From: Rhabdornis inornatus | Taxonomy: Eukaryota > Chordata > Aves > Passeriformes > Rhabdornithidae | Length of the DNA: 64,000 nt | NCBI GenBank assembly: GCA_013397075.1 | Contig: VWZS01002260.1 | Coordinates: 434,001 to 498,000 of the forward strand | Reading direction: 5' to 3' | Shown here: piece by piece, positions 36,801 through 45,700 of the stretch | Layout: each line of letters begins with the position of its first letter | How positions within the stretch are numbered: position 1 is the first letter of the stretch | The notes under the pieces: model-generated | What the model saw: the letters and a program-made list of their open reading frames with translations, nothing else | Told to the model about the DNA's origin: nothing | Database searches by the model: none | Position numbers and translations under genes: made by a program

Positions 36801-38343
36801 CGCTCGCTCTCTCTCGCTCTCTCTTTCTCTCTCCTTCCGTGTCTCGGGGGTAGGTGGTCCAAGTATCCTTCTGCCTTACACAACTTGTAAATATTTAAGG
36901 TTGGGGTAAAAGCAGGTGTGTAGGTCTACTGTGTGTAACACTGTCATGTGTTTGCAACAGAATATTTTTGTAAGGTTCTGCAGTGGCTTCAGTTTTGTAA
37001 AGTGGCTGATGTGTCAGATTTCCATTTCCTCAGAAGCCCGGCTGGAATTAACTTTGCTCAATGCAGCCTGGTTGGCTGAGCAGTAAAGCCTAAGGGATGC
37101 AGAGACCCAAGTAGATTTTTATCTTCCTGGGCTCCTAGCTACAACAAGTAGCTCCGTTTCTAGGAGCTGGCCATGCAATTTATGATGGAGAAAAGATCTG
37201 TCTTAGCAGGGCTTCTATCTGCAAATAGAGGGGGAAAAATGATCTGATGTACAGAGCCTAGATATGTAGCATTTACAAGTTAATTACAATGTAACAGCAC
37301 TCCTTGGGGAAAATCTGGTCATCATTTTGGTCATCTTTGTCTTAGAAACTCTGTGCAACAGGGATGTGGCTTATGTATAATTTATGATAAGACTATAGTA
37401 TCCTATTTAGATGGGAGAATAATGGTTTAAATGCTATTAGTAGAGATTATATTTTGATAAGAAATAGTTGAAATCATGTGAAAACAAGATTTTTTTTTTT
37501 CCTCTTTTATGGAGAGCTACACCAGAACAGGGGGAATTTTGGTACTCTGAGTTGAATATAACTCTCCCTGGAGGTATTTAGAAGATGTGTAGAAGTGGTG
37601 GAGGTATTTAAAAAACACGTAGGTGTGGCACTGGGGGACATGGCTGACTGGGACTTGGCAGTGTTAGCTTTGTGGTTGGACTCAATGTCCTTAAATGTCT
37701 TTTCCAACCTAAATGTTTCTATGATTCTATGAAAGAAATCTCTCTGCAGTTTCTAAAATTCTTAACATTTGATACCAGATTAACATCTAAATAATAAATT
37801 TTGAAAGACCAGTTTTGCTCCAGGTAGATTATATGGAGTAATCTTATTTCTTAAATGAATGTTGATTCCCTGGGTTTATTAGACCAAACAGGAAGAATTG
37901 AAAGAATGGATGCAAAATTCATAAACATGTAGTTAGAGAGGCTGCAGTTTTCCAGCAATGCATGTTGTGTTAATAAATTTTGGATTAAAGCCTGCTCCTT
38001 CTAATGCAGTTTATCAACACTGAGAGTATAAAAATTCTGTAAATAACCAAGGACTGTAAGCATTTTTTGAGCACATTAACTTGAAAGTGAAGTTATTGCT
38101 TTCATTTTGCATTTAGGAAAGAAGTCGCATCTTAGGAAAACAACTGAGAAAAAACTTCCCACAAAAGAAACTATTGCCAAGCTACAGCAGTCTGAAATCT
38201 GGAAAATGGAGAATGAGTTCTATGAATTTGCACTGGAGCAATTTCAGTTTGTCAGAGCACATGCAGTTCGGGAAAAAGATGGAGAATTGTATATTCTGGC
38301 TCAAAACTTTTTCTATGAAAAGATTTACCCTAAATCAAACTAA
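21645..38343 (+). CDS. HS2ST1: Heparan sulfate 2-O-sulfotransferase 1, exons 2-7 (partial gene)
   Basis: This Golgi type II membrane enzyme transfers sulfate from PAPS to the 2-O position of iduronic (less often glucuronic) acid in heparan sulfate. It works as a trimer and associates with the C5-epimerase. The CDS joins 21645-21883, 28062-28147, 31729-31867, 35264-35361, 36431-36588 and 38117-38343. That is 944 coding bases plus stop, in phase at every junction, encoding residues 42-356 if exon 1 supplies 41 codons and one base. With that numbering the known residues fall in place: the 5'-phosphosulfate loop RVPKTAST with Lys83, catalytic His140 and His142 in FYHGHISY, 3'-phosphate residues Arg164 and Ser172, substrate Arg189 and Arg288, and cystines 201-209 and 222-228. 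N-glycosylation sequons lie at 108 and 127. The absent N-terminal part (cytosolic tail, transmembrane anchor) lies outside the window. Identification is by family recognition and is very secure. Confidence 0.98.
22580..22981 (-). other. Antisense 133-codon open frame in intron 2, possible exon or retrocopy
   Basis: On the minus strand an ATG at 22981 opens 133 codons ending TAA at 22580. The C-terminal two thirds has a protein-like composition: acidic, Leu/Pro-rich, with GC-leaning third positions (for example TELEVECLEHLL, LLPIDRHLEELEG and ending DDSDGSDL). No family was recognised. Two AATAAA signals on the same strand lie 51-64 bases beyond the stop (22524-22529 and 22516-22521). These features fit a terminal exon of an antisense transcript or an old processed copy of a gene. 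No poly(A) tail or target-site duplication was seen, and there is no sign of upstream exons. It may also be a chance open frame in a locally GC-richer stretch. Confidence 0.25.
25097..25318. repeat. Diverged CA-rich/TG-rich inverted repeat
   Basis: About 130 bases of interrupted CA repeats (CACACTCAGACACAGTCAC-like) switch at 25227 into about 90 bases of interrupted TG repeats. The switch point is a perfect palindrome, ACACACATGTGTGT (25221-25234). The two arms are imperfect reverse complements, with GACACAGTCACA-type blocks on the left matching TGACTGTGTGA-type blocks on the right. The tract could form a long imperfect hairpin, cruciform or Z-DNA. It probably arose from a microsatellite inversion or palindromic expansion. 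Confidence 0.8.
26335..26355. repeat. Short GC hairpin
   Basis: TGGGCTG and CAGCCCA form a perfect 7-base stem around the loop CGCTGCA. It stands alone in AT-rich intron, without a T run that would suggest a termination signal. Probably incidental. Confidence 0.4.
28062..28147 (+). CDS. HS2ST1: HS2ST1 exon 3 (catalytic histidines)
   Basis: The acceptor is CACTTCCACAG with exon start at 28062. The donor is GCCAA|GTACGT at 28147/28148, so the exon is 86 bases and ends in phase 2. The Lys150 codon is completed by the first base of exon 4 (AA|A). It encodes residues 122-149 plus two bases: the sequon NVT at 127 and the motif FYHGHISYLDFA, with His140 and His142 acting as the catalytic base pair in the family. 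Codons in its second half prefer C or G in third position, unlike the other exons of the gene, and this continues into the CpG-rich start of intron 3. The donor departs from consensus at the last exon base (A), so splicing efficiency here deserves checking. Confidence 0.97.
28100..28300. other. CpG-rich islet across the exon 3/intron 3 border
   Basis: About 18 CpG dinucleotides fall in the first 150 bases of intron 3, while the flanking introns are AT-rich and CpG-poor. The exon 3 frame stays open through this islet to TAG at 28317-28319. A transcript that retained the intron would therefore encode 56 foreign residues after Lys150 and lack Arg164, Ser172 and everything after them. The minus-strand open frames here are by-products of the GC bias. 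An intragenic CpG islet could be a local biased-gene-conversion hotspot, a regulatory element or an inserted fragment. Confidence 0.7.
28148..31728 (+). other. HS2ST1: HS2ST1 intron 3
   Basis: This is a 3,581-base phase-2 intron, GTACGT...TTTACTTTAG. After the CpG-rich start it returns to AT-rich sequence with A and T homopolymers (for example near 28331 and 29597). Nothing else could be named in 28340-31720. Confidence 0.9.
31729..31867 (+). CDS. HS2ST1: HS2ST1 exon 4 (3'-phosphate binding site)
   Basis: The acceptor TTTTACTTTAG precedes 31729, and the donor AAG|GTAAAG is at 31867/31868. The 139 bases are one base completing Lys150 plus 46 codons to Lys196, phase 0 at the end. It carries the strand PIYINVIRDP and the 3'-phosphate-binding stretch RDPIERLVSYY, with Arg164 and Ser172. 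The basic substrate-contact segment GDDYRPGLRRRKQGDKK follows, with Arg189, which in the studied chicken enzyme influences the choice between iduronic and glucuronic acid. The sequence is intact, with no substitution at these positions. Confidence 0.98.
31868..35263 (+). other. HS2ST1: HS2ST1 intron 4
   Basis: This is a 3,396-base phase-0 intron (GTAAAG...TTTGTTCCAG). It is AT-rich. I saw no recognisable mobile element, open frame of note or long tandem repeat in it. Confidence 0.9.
35264..35361 (+). CDS. HS2ST1: HS2ST1 exon 5 (disulfide-bonded region)
   Basis: The acceptor is GTCTTTGTTCCAG, and the donor is TGCTG|GTAGGG at 35361/35362. The 98 bases are 32 codons (Thr197-Cys228) plus two bases of Trp229. 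It encodes TFDECVAAGGSDCAPEK and LWLQIPFFCGHSSEC. The four cysteines fall at 201, 209, 222 and 228, the two cystine pairs known in the family. The donor has G at +4 and +5, so it is slightly off consensus but usable, and the join to exon 6 restores the CWNVGSRW motif exactly. Confidence 0.98.
35362..36430 (+). other. HS2ST1: HS2ST1 intron 5
   Basis: This is a 1,069-base phase-2 intron (GTAGGG...GTCATTTTAG). It is AT-rich with an A run near 35886. Overlapping + frames around 35930-36135 show no coding character. Nothing nameable was found. Confidence 0.9.
36431..36588 (+). CDS. HS2ST1: HS2ST1 exon 6
   Basis: The acceptor is CTGTCATTTTAG, and the donor is ACAG|GTATTT at 36588/36589. The 158 bases are one base finishing Trp229, 52 codons (Asn230-Thr281) and the first base of Gly282. 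The product is largely helical: WALEQAKYNLINEYFLVGV, then TEELEDFIMLLEAALPRFF and RGATELYRT. These helices pack around the PAPS site, and the region is among the most conserved in the family. No stop or frameshift is present. Confidence 0.98.
36754..36834. repeat. Pyrimidine-rich 18-base minisatellite
   Basis: Three perfect copies of TCTCTTTTTCTCGCTCGC occupy 36754-36807, followed by a CT-rich tail to 36834. The + strand is almost pure pyrimidine, a composition that can form triplex DNA. It starts 166 bases after the exon 6 donor. Perfect identity between units implies recent expansion and likely length polymorphism. Confidence 0.9.
37500..37733 (+). mobile_element. CR1 LINE 3'-end fragment in intron 6
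   Basis: The 3' part is diagnostic: GTGGCACTGGGGGACATGG, then GTTGGACTCAATGTCCTTAA, TCTTTTCCAACCT and the terminal TCTATGATTCTATGA. The element is in the same orientation as HS2ST1. Its 5' limit is uncertain and set where similarity to the CR1 pattern fades. A short internal duplication of GGAGGTATTTA occurs near 37571 and 37601. It is 5'-truncated and non-coding. Confidence 0.85.
38117..38343 (+). CDS. HS2ST1: HS2ST1 exon 7 (terminal coding exon)
   Basis: The acceptor is TTTTGCATTTAG, with exon start at 38117. Two bases complete Gly282, followed by 74 codons and TAA at 38341-38343. It encodes GKKSHLRKTTEKKLPT with Arg288, a substrate and activity residue in the family. The C-terminal helices follow (SEIWKMENEFYEFALEQF) and the tail NFFYEKIYPKSN, which is the invariant end of vertebrate HS2ST1. 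The length agrees with a 356-residue protein. The exon continues into the 3' UTR. Confidence 0.98.
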
Positions 38344-41218
38344 GAATGCTATACTGTTAGATTTATGGACCTAAATCTTTGGTCACATCATCATCTTAGT
38401 CCTCAGCCATGGAAACTAGATTGCTTGTAGACCTCCAAGACATTTCTTTATATGAGAAAAGTGGGTTATGGATCACTTCCAGGGCTTTGGATATAGCTGT
38501 GTTGGTAATCCAGAAGCAAAGGCTTCATTTCTTTTATCTAATACTTTCAGTGGGAGTCAATATCCTTAACCTGAAGAAATCGACACTGTAATTCAGAGCA
38601 ATTAATCCACGGCAGTTCTATTTGAAAATATAAACAATCAAAAAACCACTTCTTTTGATGCTCTTTTTAATTTTCAGAGCAATTTTTTTTCATTTGTACT
38701 TCTGTGAAGAGGAAGTAATTTCCCCCAGCTTTCAACATGGAAATTTTGGTTATATACAGTATGAGTAGTCCTAATAACTGTTTGACATCTGTGCTTTGTT
38801 TTTGTGTATCATGTCACATGATATTAATTGGGATGGTTAATCATGTTCTGCTGAGAAATACTGCTGCTGCTGGAATTGCCCATATTTATATATGTGGTTT
38901 TATTAAAAAATTACAACTACTCATTAGTGTTAAAATATCATTTTCACATTAATATTGTAAAAAGTTAAGCAGAGCGATGGGGTTTTTATTTTCGTGGGTT
39001 TGTTTGTTTTTTTTTTAAATCATCACCACTGACTGAGGTTGGGAAAACTACAAAGAAATTTGGTATTGTCTGCAGTTCTAGTTGATCCTTACACAGTGGT
39101 ATAAAAATTGTAAGTTCTTAAGTAAGTTTCTCCATGGATTCTTTGTAATAATTGTGAACTGAGGTATTGGTGAATCCATATTATGACTCTACTAGTGAGC
39201 TGTGGTATGGCTAGGGTTTTCCTACTACTTCAATACTTTTATCTGTAGAATATTTTTATTGAGGTGCTTTATAACGTGTTTTAAAGCATTGCATTTACAA
39301 AAGGAGTCAAATGCTGTAAATACTGCTTATTTTATGTATTTGGACCAAAAGGTTTAAAGTAACTAGTTTAAAGTGGGGTTTTTTGCACCAGTTCTGTTAT
39401 GTGTGAAGTGAAAAACATCACATTTACTTCCTGGTTGAGTTAACTGTTGGACATTGCTGCAACATACTTCAGTGACCTCTCTCACTTCAACACCAGAATG
39501 TTTCCCAGGGATTCTCCTTACACCAGTGTAGTCTTCATCCTTTTATTAGGGTAAGAGAACATGAAGAAAAATGTCATGTGCCGTCTGGTTGGGAAAGATG
39601 CAGTGAATTGGATTGACATAAACGTATTTCTGTAACTGCCTTACATGACTGTTGTAAATTTGTGAGTTGCCATTATTAACAATGTGAAACACCTGGCAGA
39701 TGAAGTAAATTGAAATTTGAGAACAGATGTTTGGGGCCACTGCATTATAACAAATGGCAGTGGAGCACTGCAAGAATTTTTCCTATTGAATTTTCTTAAA
39801 GATATGAGTATTTACACAACTTCCACCTGCCTTTTTTTAAAAGTGCTTTTCACAGGATATGATTGGGAAGGCACCGAGGAGAAAAGAATGAAAAGAAAAG
39901 AATGATGGGAAAGGTTTAAATTCTTAAGGTGTGATGCTGAAGGTTTAGTTTAAAATTACCAAGTGGAGTTTTTTTAACCAACTTGTTCTTGTAATGAAAA
40001 CAAAGGAAATGGAAAATGGTCTGTGAACTGGATGTCTGCAGCCAAAAGCAACAGCCCAATTACAAAGAGGATAATGAGAGACTATCAAGTACATCTTGCA
40101 GTTTCTTTGTTTTCTTAGATTTTTCCCTTCTTATTTTAAAAATAGATCTCCCTTTGTTCTTCAAATAATCAGGGAAGTTCCTTCTCATAAGTTATGATTT
40201 ATATAGCATGAACCATGCGTAAGACTTCCTGTTCTAGTTGTTGTCTGTTGACATCAATAATAATGCCAACATGTTTGGATATAGGATGTGTTGGGTCACA
40301 CATGAAGACATGTTTCCTAGCTAATGAAAGGAACTGAGGAGTCATACACAAAAAGTAGTTAATGGAGATCTAAAAGTTTTCATTGAAAAGCAGACACTTT
40401 TTTTTAAAGTAACATAAATATTTATAATCCCAGGAAAGATTTCCGCTCAGTGATAGTTTTGTTAGATTTTTTTTTTACTATGTTGTTCTCCTTCAGAATA
40501 ATTCAGATAAGTTTACTTTCTTCAATCTTCTTCAGAATTTTCAGCAGAGTACCTCTAAGAAAGCTGAAGAGCTTGCTAAGTGAAAATGTAAAATATTCAT
40601 CTAAGTAAAGAAATAGGTATGTAGACAAATGCTTCTCTATTGACGAGAAAACAATAGACAAAACTTCTACTGATTTCAGTAGGGTCTACAGAAACTTTTT
40701 CTATGCTTTAAGCAGTTTTGAAAGTTATGTTTCTTTTTTTTCTTCCAGGATTTAGAATTTCTTAATTACAAGTCTCCAATAACAAAGCCAATAGAACAAT
40801 GCAAATTTTTTTACTTTTAAAAGGGCAATATATTTTTCATAGTTAATGTAAGATAACACATTTTATTTAATCAGATATCACTTCCTGTTCTTTGCTGTAA
40901 ACTGTCAAGGTTGAGATAAGAATTTTAGGAATATTTTTTAGAAATGCTAGCAACAATTGGAGTAGTACTTATTCCAGATGTACTCAGAAAATGTGATCAT
41001 CTGTAGAACACAGAAGGAACTAAGACTGTCTGCTTTTACGTGTAGTGTATCCATTAAAGTCAACTGTGAACTTAGAATAATTTGAATTTAGAACTATCAA
41101 CTTGGATTTCCTTAAAGACAGTTTGGGAAAAGTAGCTTTACAGGTTTTTAATAATCTGTTCTGTTCTTCTGTTTGAAAACAGAAACAATCCAAGTTGTTG
41201 CCATTAAAAATATTTTAC

Positions 41219-41228
41219 AATAAATAAA
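41219..41228 (+). terminator. HS2ST1: Overlapping AATAAA polyadenylation signals
   Basis: AATAAATAAA gives two canonical hexamers in a row, about 2.9 kb after the HS2ST1 stop. It is a candidate for the major 3' end of the transcript. T-rich sequence follows (TTTATCTCATTTTCCCTT). There is no direct evidence of use. Confidence 0.35.
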
Positions 41229-41587
41229 TATGATTTATCTCATTTTCCCTTAATGACTCATACAGGAAAGCAGCAATATGTGCATTTGTTTTTGCAGGTT
41301 GTATGATCAGCAAACTACTATGCAGCCTCCTGAACACAGATCTTTTAACTGAAGTCACTGTACTCTCTGTAGAGGAGTGAGATTGGCTTTTTTCAGGGCT
41401 GAGTTCATTTGAAAGGTGCTGAAATGCTCATATAGCTACATACAGTTGAGAATAGATTTTGTTATACTGTTCTGTACTTTTTGTACAAAAGTATGCCCAG
41501 ATCTTGTGCAAAACTCTAGCCCCGTAGGAATGCTTGATGTCAGCAAGAGGCGCGAGGTCCTGCTGTGCTGGTGACTGTGCAGCCGTA

Positions 41588-41623
41588 CCCAGAGCGTGCC
41601 CGGGGCACTTGTGATGCTCTGGG
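41588..41623. repeat. Nested GC-rich inverted repeat
   Basis: CCCAGAGC (41588-41595) pairs perfectly with GCTCTGGG (41616-41623). Inside it GTGCCC (41596-41601) pairs with GGGCAC (41603-41608). The folded form is a 14-pair stem interrupted by a 7-base bulge (TTGTGAT) and closed by a very tight loop. If the HS2ST1 3' UTR extends past 41.6 kb, this would be an RNA hairpin in it. Confidence 0.7.
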
Positions 41624-42739
41624 CTATGCTGGTGGGACAGCAGCAGTGGTTTTAGCTCCTTCCCTTAATAATTCTGCAGCCACACAACAAGAATTTAACT
41701 TTTTATTTCGTTAGTTTTCGTTTTCTATAAGCAGACCTAAGGCTAGGGTGCAGAATGTCCTCTGTGCACATTCCTGCTTGTTCTGGGTGGATTTTCTAGC
41801 AGTCTCTCTTTTATTGGTATGCTGATCATGGCTTCATTTTCAAACACACATTAAAATTTATAGCTATACTATATAGGAGATGGAGAACCAGCCCATCCTG
41901 GTCATTTGAAATGCCTTTTCTGGGTATTTAGTTTTTCTGAAGATACTTAGCTATTTTTACATTACAGGAATAAACTTGTTTATTGATGATCTCAGAGTAA
42001 TTCTATCTTATATTGGGAAAAAATTCAGTTATTTTCTTTTACACTTCTGTTAAAATTTTCCATTAAGCTTACCTGGCTTAATGCGCATGTGTATACTTAA
42101 AGATGTATGTGACAAAAAGGTGTGTGGATGATACTGTCTGAACCATGCTGCATAAGCAGTCAATGGGAAAGCCTGATTCAAGTGCACTGCCAGTCTAGCT
42201 CTTCAAAATTAGAGCATATTTTATGACTACTAGAGATTAAACTTTAAGAAAGTTTAAGGCTGCTTAGTTGGATGGATGCTTCCTTTACTGTAAGCCTATG
42301 CAACTGTGTAACCTTTGCAGCAGTATTTATAGAAAGAGCCTCCTTCCTGAGACTTTTCTGGAGTGTAATTATAAATGTTCGTACACTTGTACTGTCTGAT
42401 ACTTACATCAGCAGCTTTCCGTAGCTTCTGCAAAAGAGACAGGTTTGTGAGCATTTCTGAAGCAGTACTGAATGTAATTTTGAAAAACATGGATTGTGTT
42501 TCATGACCTTTTTCTTTTTAAACACACACAGCTAAATAGTGCCTTTTTTCCTCACAATCCATGTTGAAGATGCTTGCTCCCACTCACCCTCCGTAAACTG
42601 ATTCATTTGTGCAATACTATTCCAACTTGAAACAATTTTGTCACAGCTGTTTGAGAAATTATCTCCATTTTTCCTCACTGTGCTGCCAGCTTTCTGTTGT
42701 TTAAGTGTTTCAGTTGATTACCTAATGCAAATGCTATAA

Positions 42740-42745
42740 AATAAA
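42740..42745 (+). terminator. HS2ST1: AATAAA polyadenylation signal candidate
   Basis: AATAAA followed within 40 bases by GTTTGGTGTCCTGTCTT, a GT/T-rich downstream element as expected at a real cleavage site. It is the best-formed of the distal candidates for the HS2ST1 3' end, but use is inferred. Confidence 0.3.
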
Positions 42746-42760
42746 ACACCCATTGGGAAG

Positions 42761-45700
42761 GGGAAAGAAAAGTTTGGTGTCCTGTCTTAATATTTGCATG
42801 TCACATTCACATGGAATGCTTTTTTTCTGGAGCATGTTGTTATACAGTATTGTGAACTTTGTTGGCAGCTATTGTGATTTTGGAGGAGAGAGACAAGCTG
42901 GAGTGTAGATCATCTGTAATAATTTCCTACAGCTATAACCAAATATATTTAGAGGCCCTTAGAACTTGCATGGGCTTTGTGACCAGATATGTTTGAAGTT
43001 TGCAGAGGGTATACACTGTGCTGAAGGGGTCAATGAAAAGTTCTTAATATTAAAGCCAAGATTTGTGAGAACAGAAAACTGGCATTAAAACAGTGGATTG
43101 ATACCCTTGTGCTTCCCTGCCTAAGGAAACAAATGACAAACCGATTGCTGTGGTACAGGAACACCCTCAGTTACTGCAGTGCTGAGAGTGGTGTAAGAGC
43201 TTGAGTAGACTAGAAATATCATTTGCATTTGTAAGCAAAGACTTACAACAAGAAAATACAGTGAGCATTGGTATGCTGCTGTTTAGGATTTCTGAGGCAT
43301 ACTATAACCACTGCCCTATAAACATCCCTGGCTGTGTGTGCTATAGAACTGAACATATCTGACCCTGCCAAGTTTCTTAATGCAGTAGTTCCTAAATATG
43401 TAGTTATCAGCCTTGACGATTATGAACCATCATGCAATTACTCAGCAGCTTCAACTTGAGGATTTTGATGGCTTTTAAATCCCCCTGTTGTCGAAAATAG
43501 ACTTTTCCTTGCTCTTGTGAATGGAAATGATAGGTGTAATTGTGCACAGGAAACAAAGTCTCTCTGCTTTTATCAGCCAGGGGAAGTGGAGGAAAAAAAG
43601 TGCCTATATAGAGGACTTCCTAAGGTCACTGTACCTGTCTCTGAAATGATGTAGTAAATAGAATGACAGCCAGAAAAAGTTGTAATACAACAAAAAGCTT
43701 TATTTAAAAAGACAGTAGCTCCTCCTCTGAAATGAATGACTGTAGTGCATGTGGTAGGTATTGGTTGAACCATTTTTTAACCGATGCTGCCATTTGCCCA
43801 TGTAATTAATCTCAGCAGTTGGAATTTGTGGGAGGGGAGCAAGAAAAGAGGAAGGTGGTTTTTGTTCCAACCAATTTTTTTTTTCAGATCCTGTATTTTC
43901 ATTTTATTTATTGTTTGCATCTTGAAATTGATTTCAGTATAACTTCCTTACTTTTTAATAAAATAAAAGAAGTTGCTAGTGAATGTCAAAGCAATACCCA
44001 GATGTTTTCTTCAAGCACAAGTCCCCTGTTATGACCTCCTCCCCCAGCTTCATTACCACATAACGCAGATGTGGTAACTTTCAATAAGAGCTAATTTAAA
44101 GGACTAATAATACTCTTTATTAAAAAAACCTCTACAAAGAACACCTGTGGCCTAAAAATGAAGGCTTTGAGACCTTTCACCTTGTCATAATAACCAACTG
44201 CATCCTCATAAAAATGGAAAATACTGTGATAAACATTCTCTGCCCATTTTCTGCACACTTACAAGGCTGATCCTGAATCCATTCTCACATTTGCTCCACA
44301 TGGACATTAACCTTTCGTAATAAATATGATTGTCAAAATAATTGCACAGAAAATAATCTTCCTATTGAAAAAAATTAAAATCTGGCAACAAAATAGGTTA
44401 AAATGCTGATTCATGAGAATTGTGGTTATAGTTCAAGTATATAGGTATTGCATTCCTCTGATGCTTTAAGAAATTATTCACTACTGTGCTCTATACGTGC
44501 ATGTGTTGTTTCAAACATAGTTTCAGTATTAATAATGAAAAACTGTGTTCTGTTTTGAAAAAAGAAACATACCTAATTTGGTATGATAATTTGAATGCTC
44601 TAACTGTACCAGAACTCTGAGTTTGATGCAGCAGTTACTGGAAAATATTATAAACTATCTCTTTACCAAAAAAAGAAAAACTAGTGTAGAGAATAATGGC
44701 CTGGAGGGCCTAAAGGCACTATTATAGTCTTGACAATTATTGATTGCTGGTTTTAGCACAGAATAGAATTTGGAATCCTTAGTCTCCTTTATTTAGAATT
44801 TAATAACTTCAAAAATGTTGTATGACTTGGAGAATTGGCAAGAGGAGAAGGAAGGAATGCTCGAGACTTGTGCACTTACAGGCTGGCTTTGTCAAGACTG
44901 CCTCACAGCAGTGTGTAACAATGGATGTAAATACAGGCAAACATCATGCAAAGCAGTCAGTATGGAAGGAGGGGGAAATATATCTGTGAAGACAGTCTGT
45001 AAAGAACAGAGGAAAGTACAAGCAGAAATATAAACCACTATATATTGCAGTTACTGCTTAAATTAACAGCTGTGATGGCTATCTCTGGCCTAATTATCTG
45101 CTTTGGATTTTCAGTGCCTTCTCCTGACTGAATTAATGGACTCAAAGCTGCAGCCATCGAGGCTGCTGCTATTATAAGCAAGGTCTGTACACTACCAAAT
45201 GAAATGTCTCCTATTTATAACCCAGACCAAATACCTACTTCCCGCTCTTTGCTCCTGTACTACTTAAAGCTAAGCTATAGATCTGGAAAAGAAAATTGCA
45301 TTGACTGGGAGGCTCGTGTGCTCTGCATTTGAGGTCTTTGCTTCTTGAAGATAAAATAATAATTGCATGATAGAAATCAAATCCATGAAGTATCAGAGAA
45401 AGCAACTTAATATTCGGATTATGTGGAGCAAAAATGCTGCACTTTTTTTTGTGTCCATTCAGAATGAGTTCACTGGCTCAGGCAGATTTCAACAAGACAT
45501 CTGTTAATACTAAAGGCTACTTCGGAGAGACGATTGGAAACCTGAGTTTTACTTTCAGCAAAAATGGCTGTAAATGTTTTCCACAAAACTTCAACAAAGT
45601 TTTCGAGGGTTTTTTTCATAAGACAAACAGGGAGTTTCCCCCTTAAAACAGAGCAAAACAGGAACATGTCAGTGCCCTCCTCACACCAGCAAACATTCTT

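Larger units (their letters stand above)
36589..38116 (+). other. HS2ST1: HS2ST1 intron 6
   Basis: This is a 1,528-base phase-1 intron (GTATTT...TTTGCATTTAG). It holds an 18-base minisatellite at 36754-36834 and a CR1 fragment at 37500-37733, listed separately. The remainder is AT-rich with no other recognisable content. Confidence 0.9.
38344..42760 (+). other. HS2ST1: HS2ST1 3' UTR and proximal 3' flank (end not fixed)
   Basis: No further coding sequence follows the stop. Candidate polyadenylation signals on the + strand are ATTAAA at 38902, overlapping AATAAA at 41219 and 41223, AATAAA at 41969, and AATAAA at 42740 followed by a GT-rich stretch. Several are plausible and sequence alone does not choose between them, so the UTR could be about 0.6 to 4.4 kb long. 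A strong GC inverted repeat lies at 41588-41623. Otherwise the stretch is AT-rich without repeats I can name. Confidence 0.5.
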
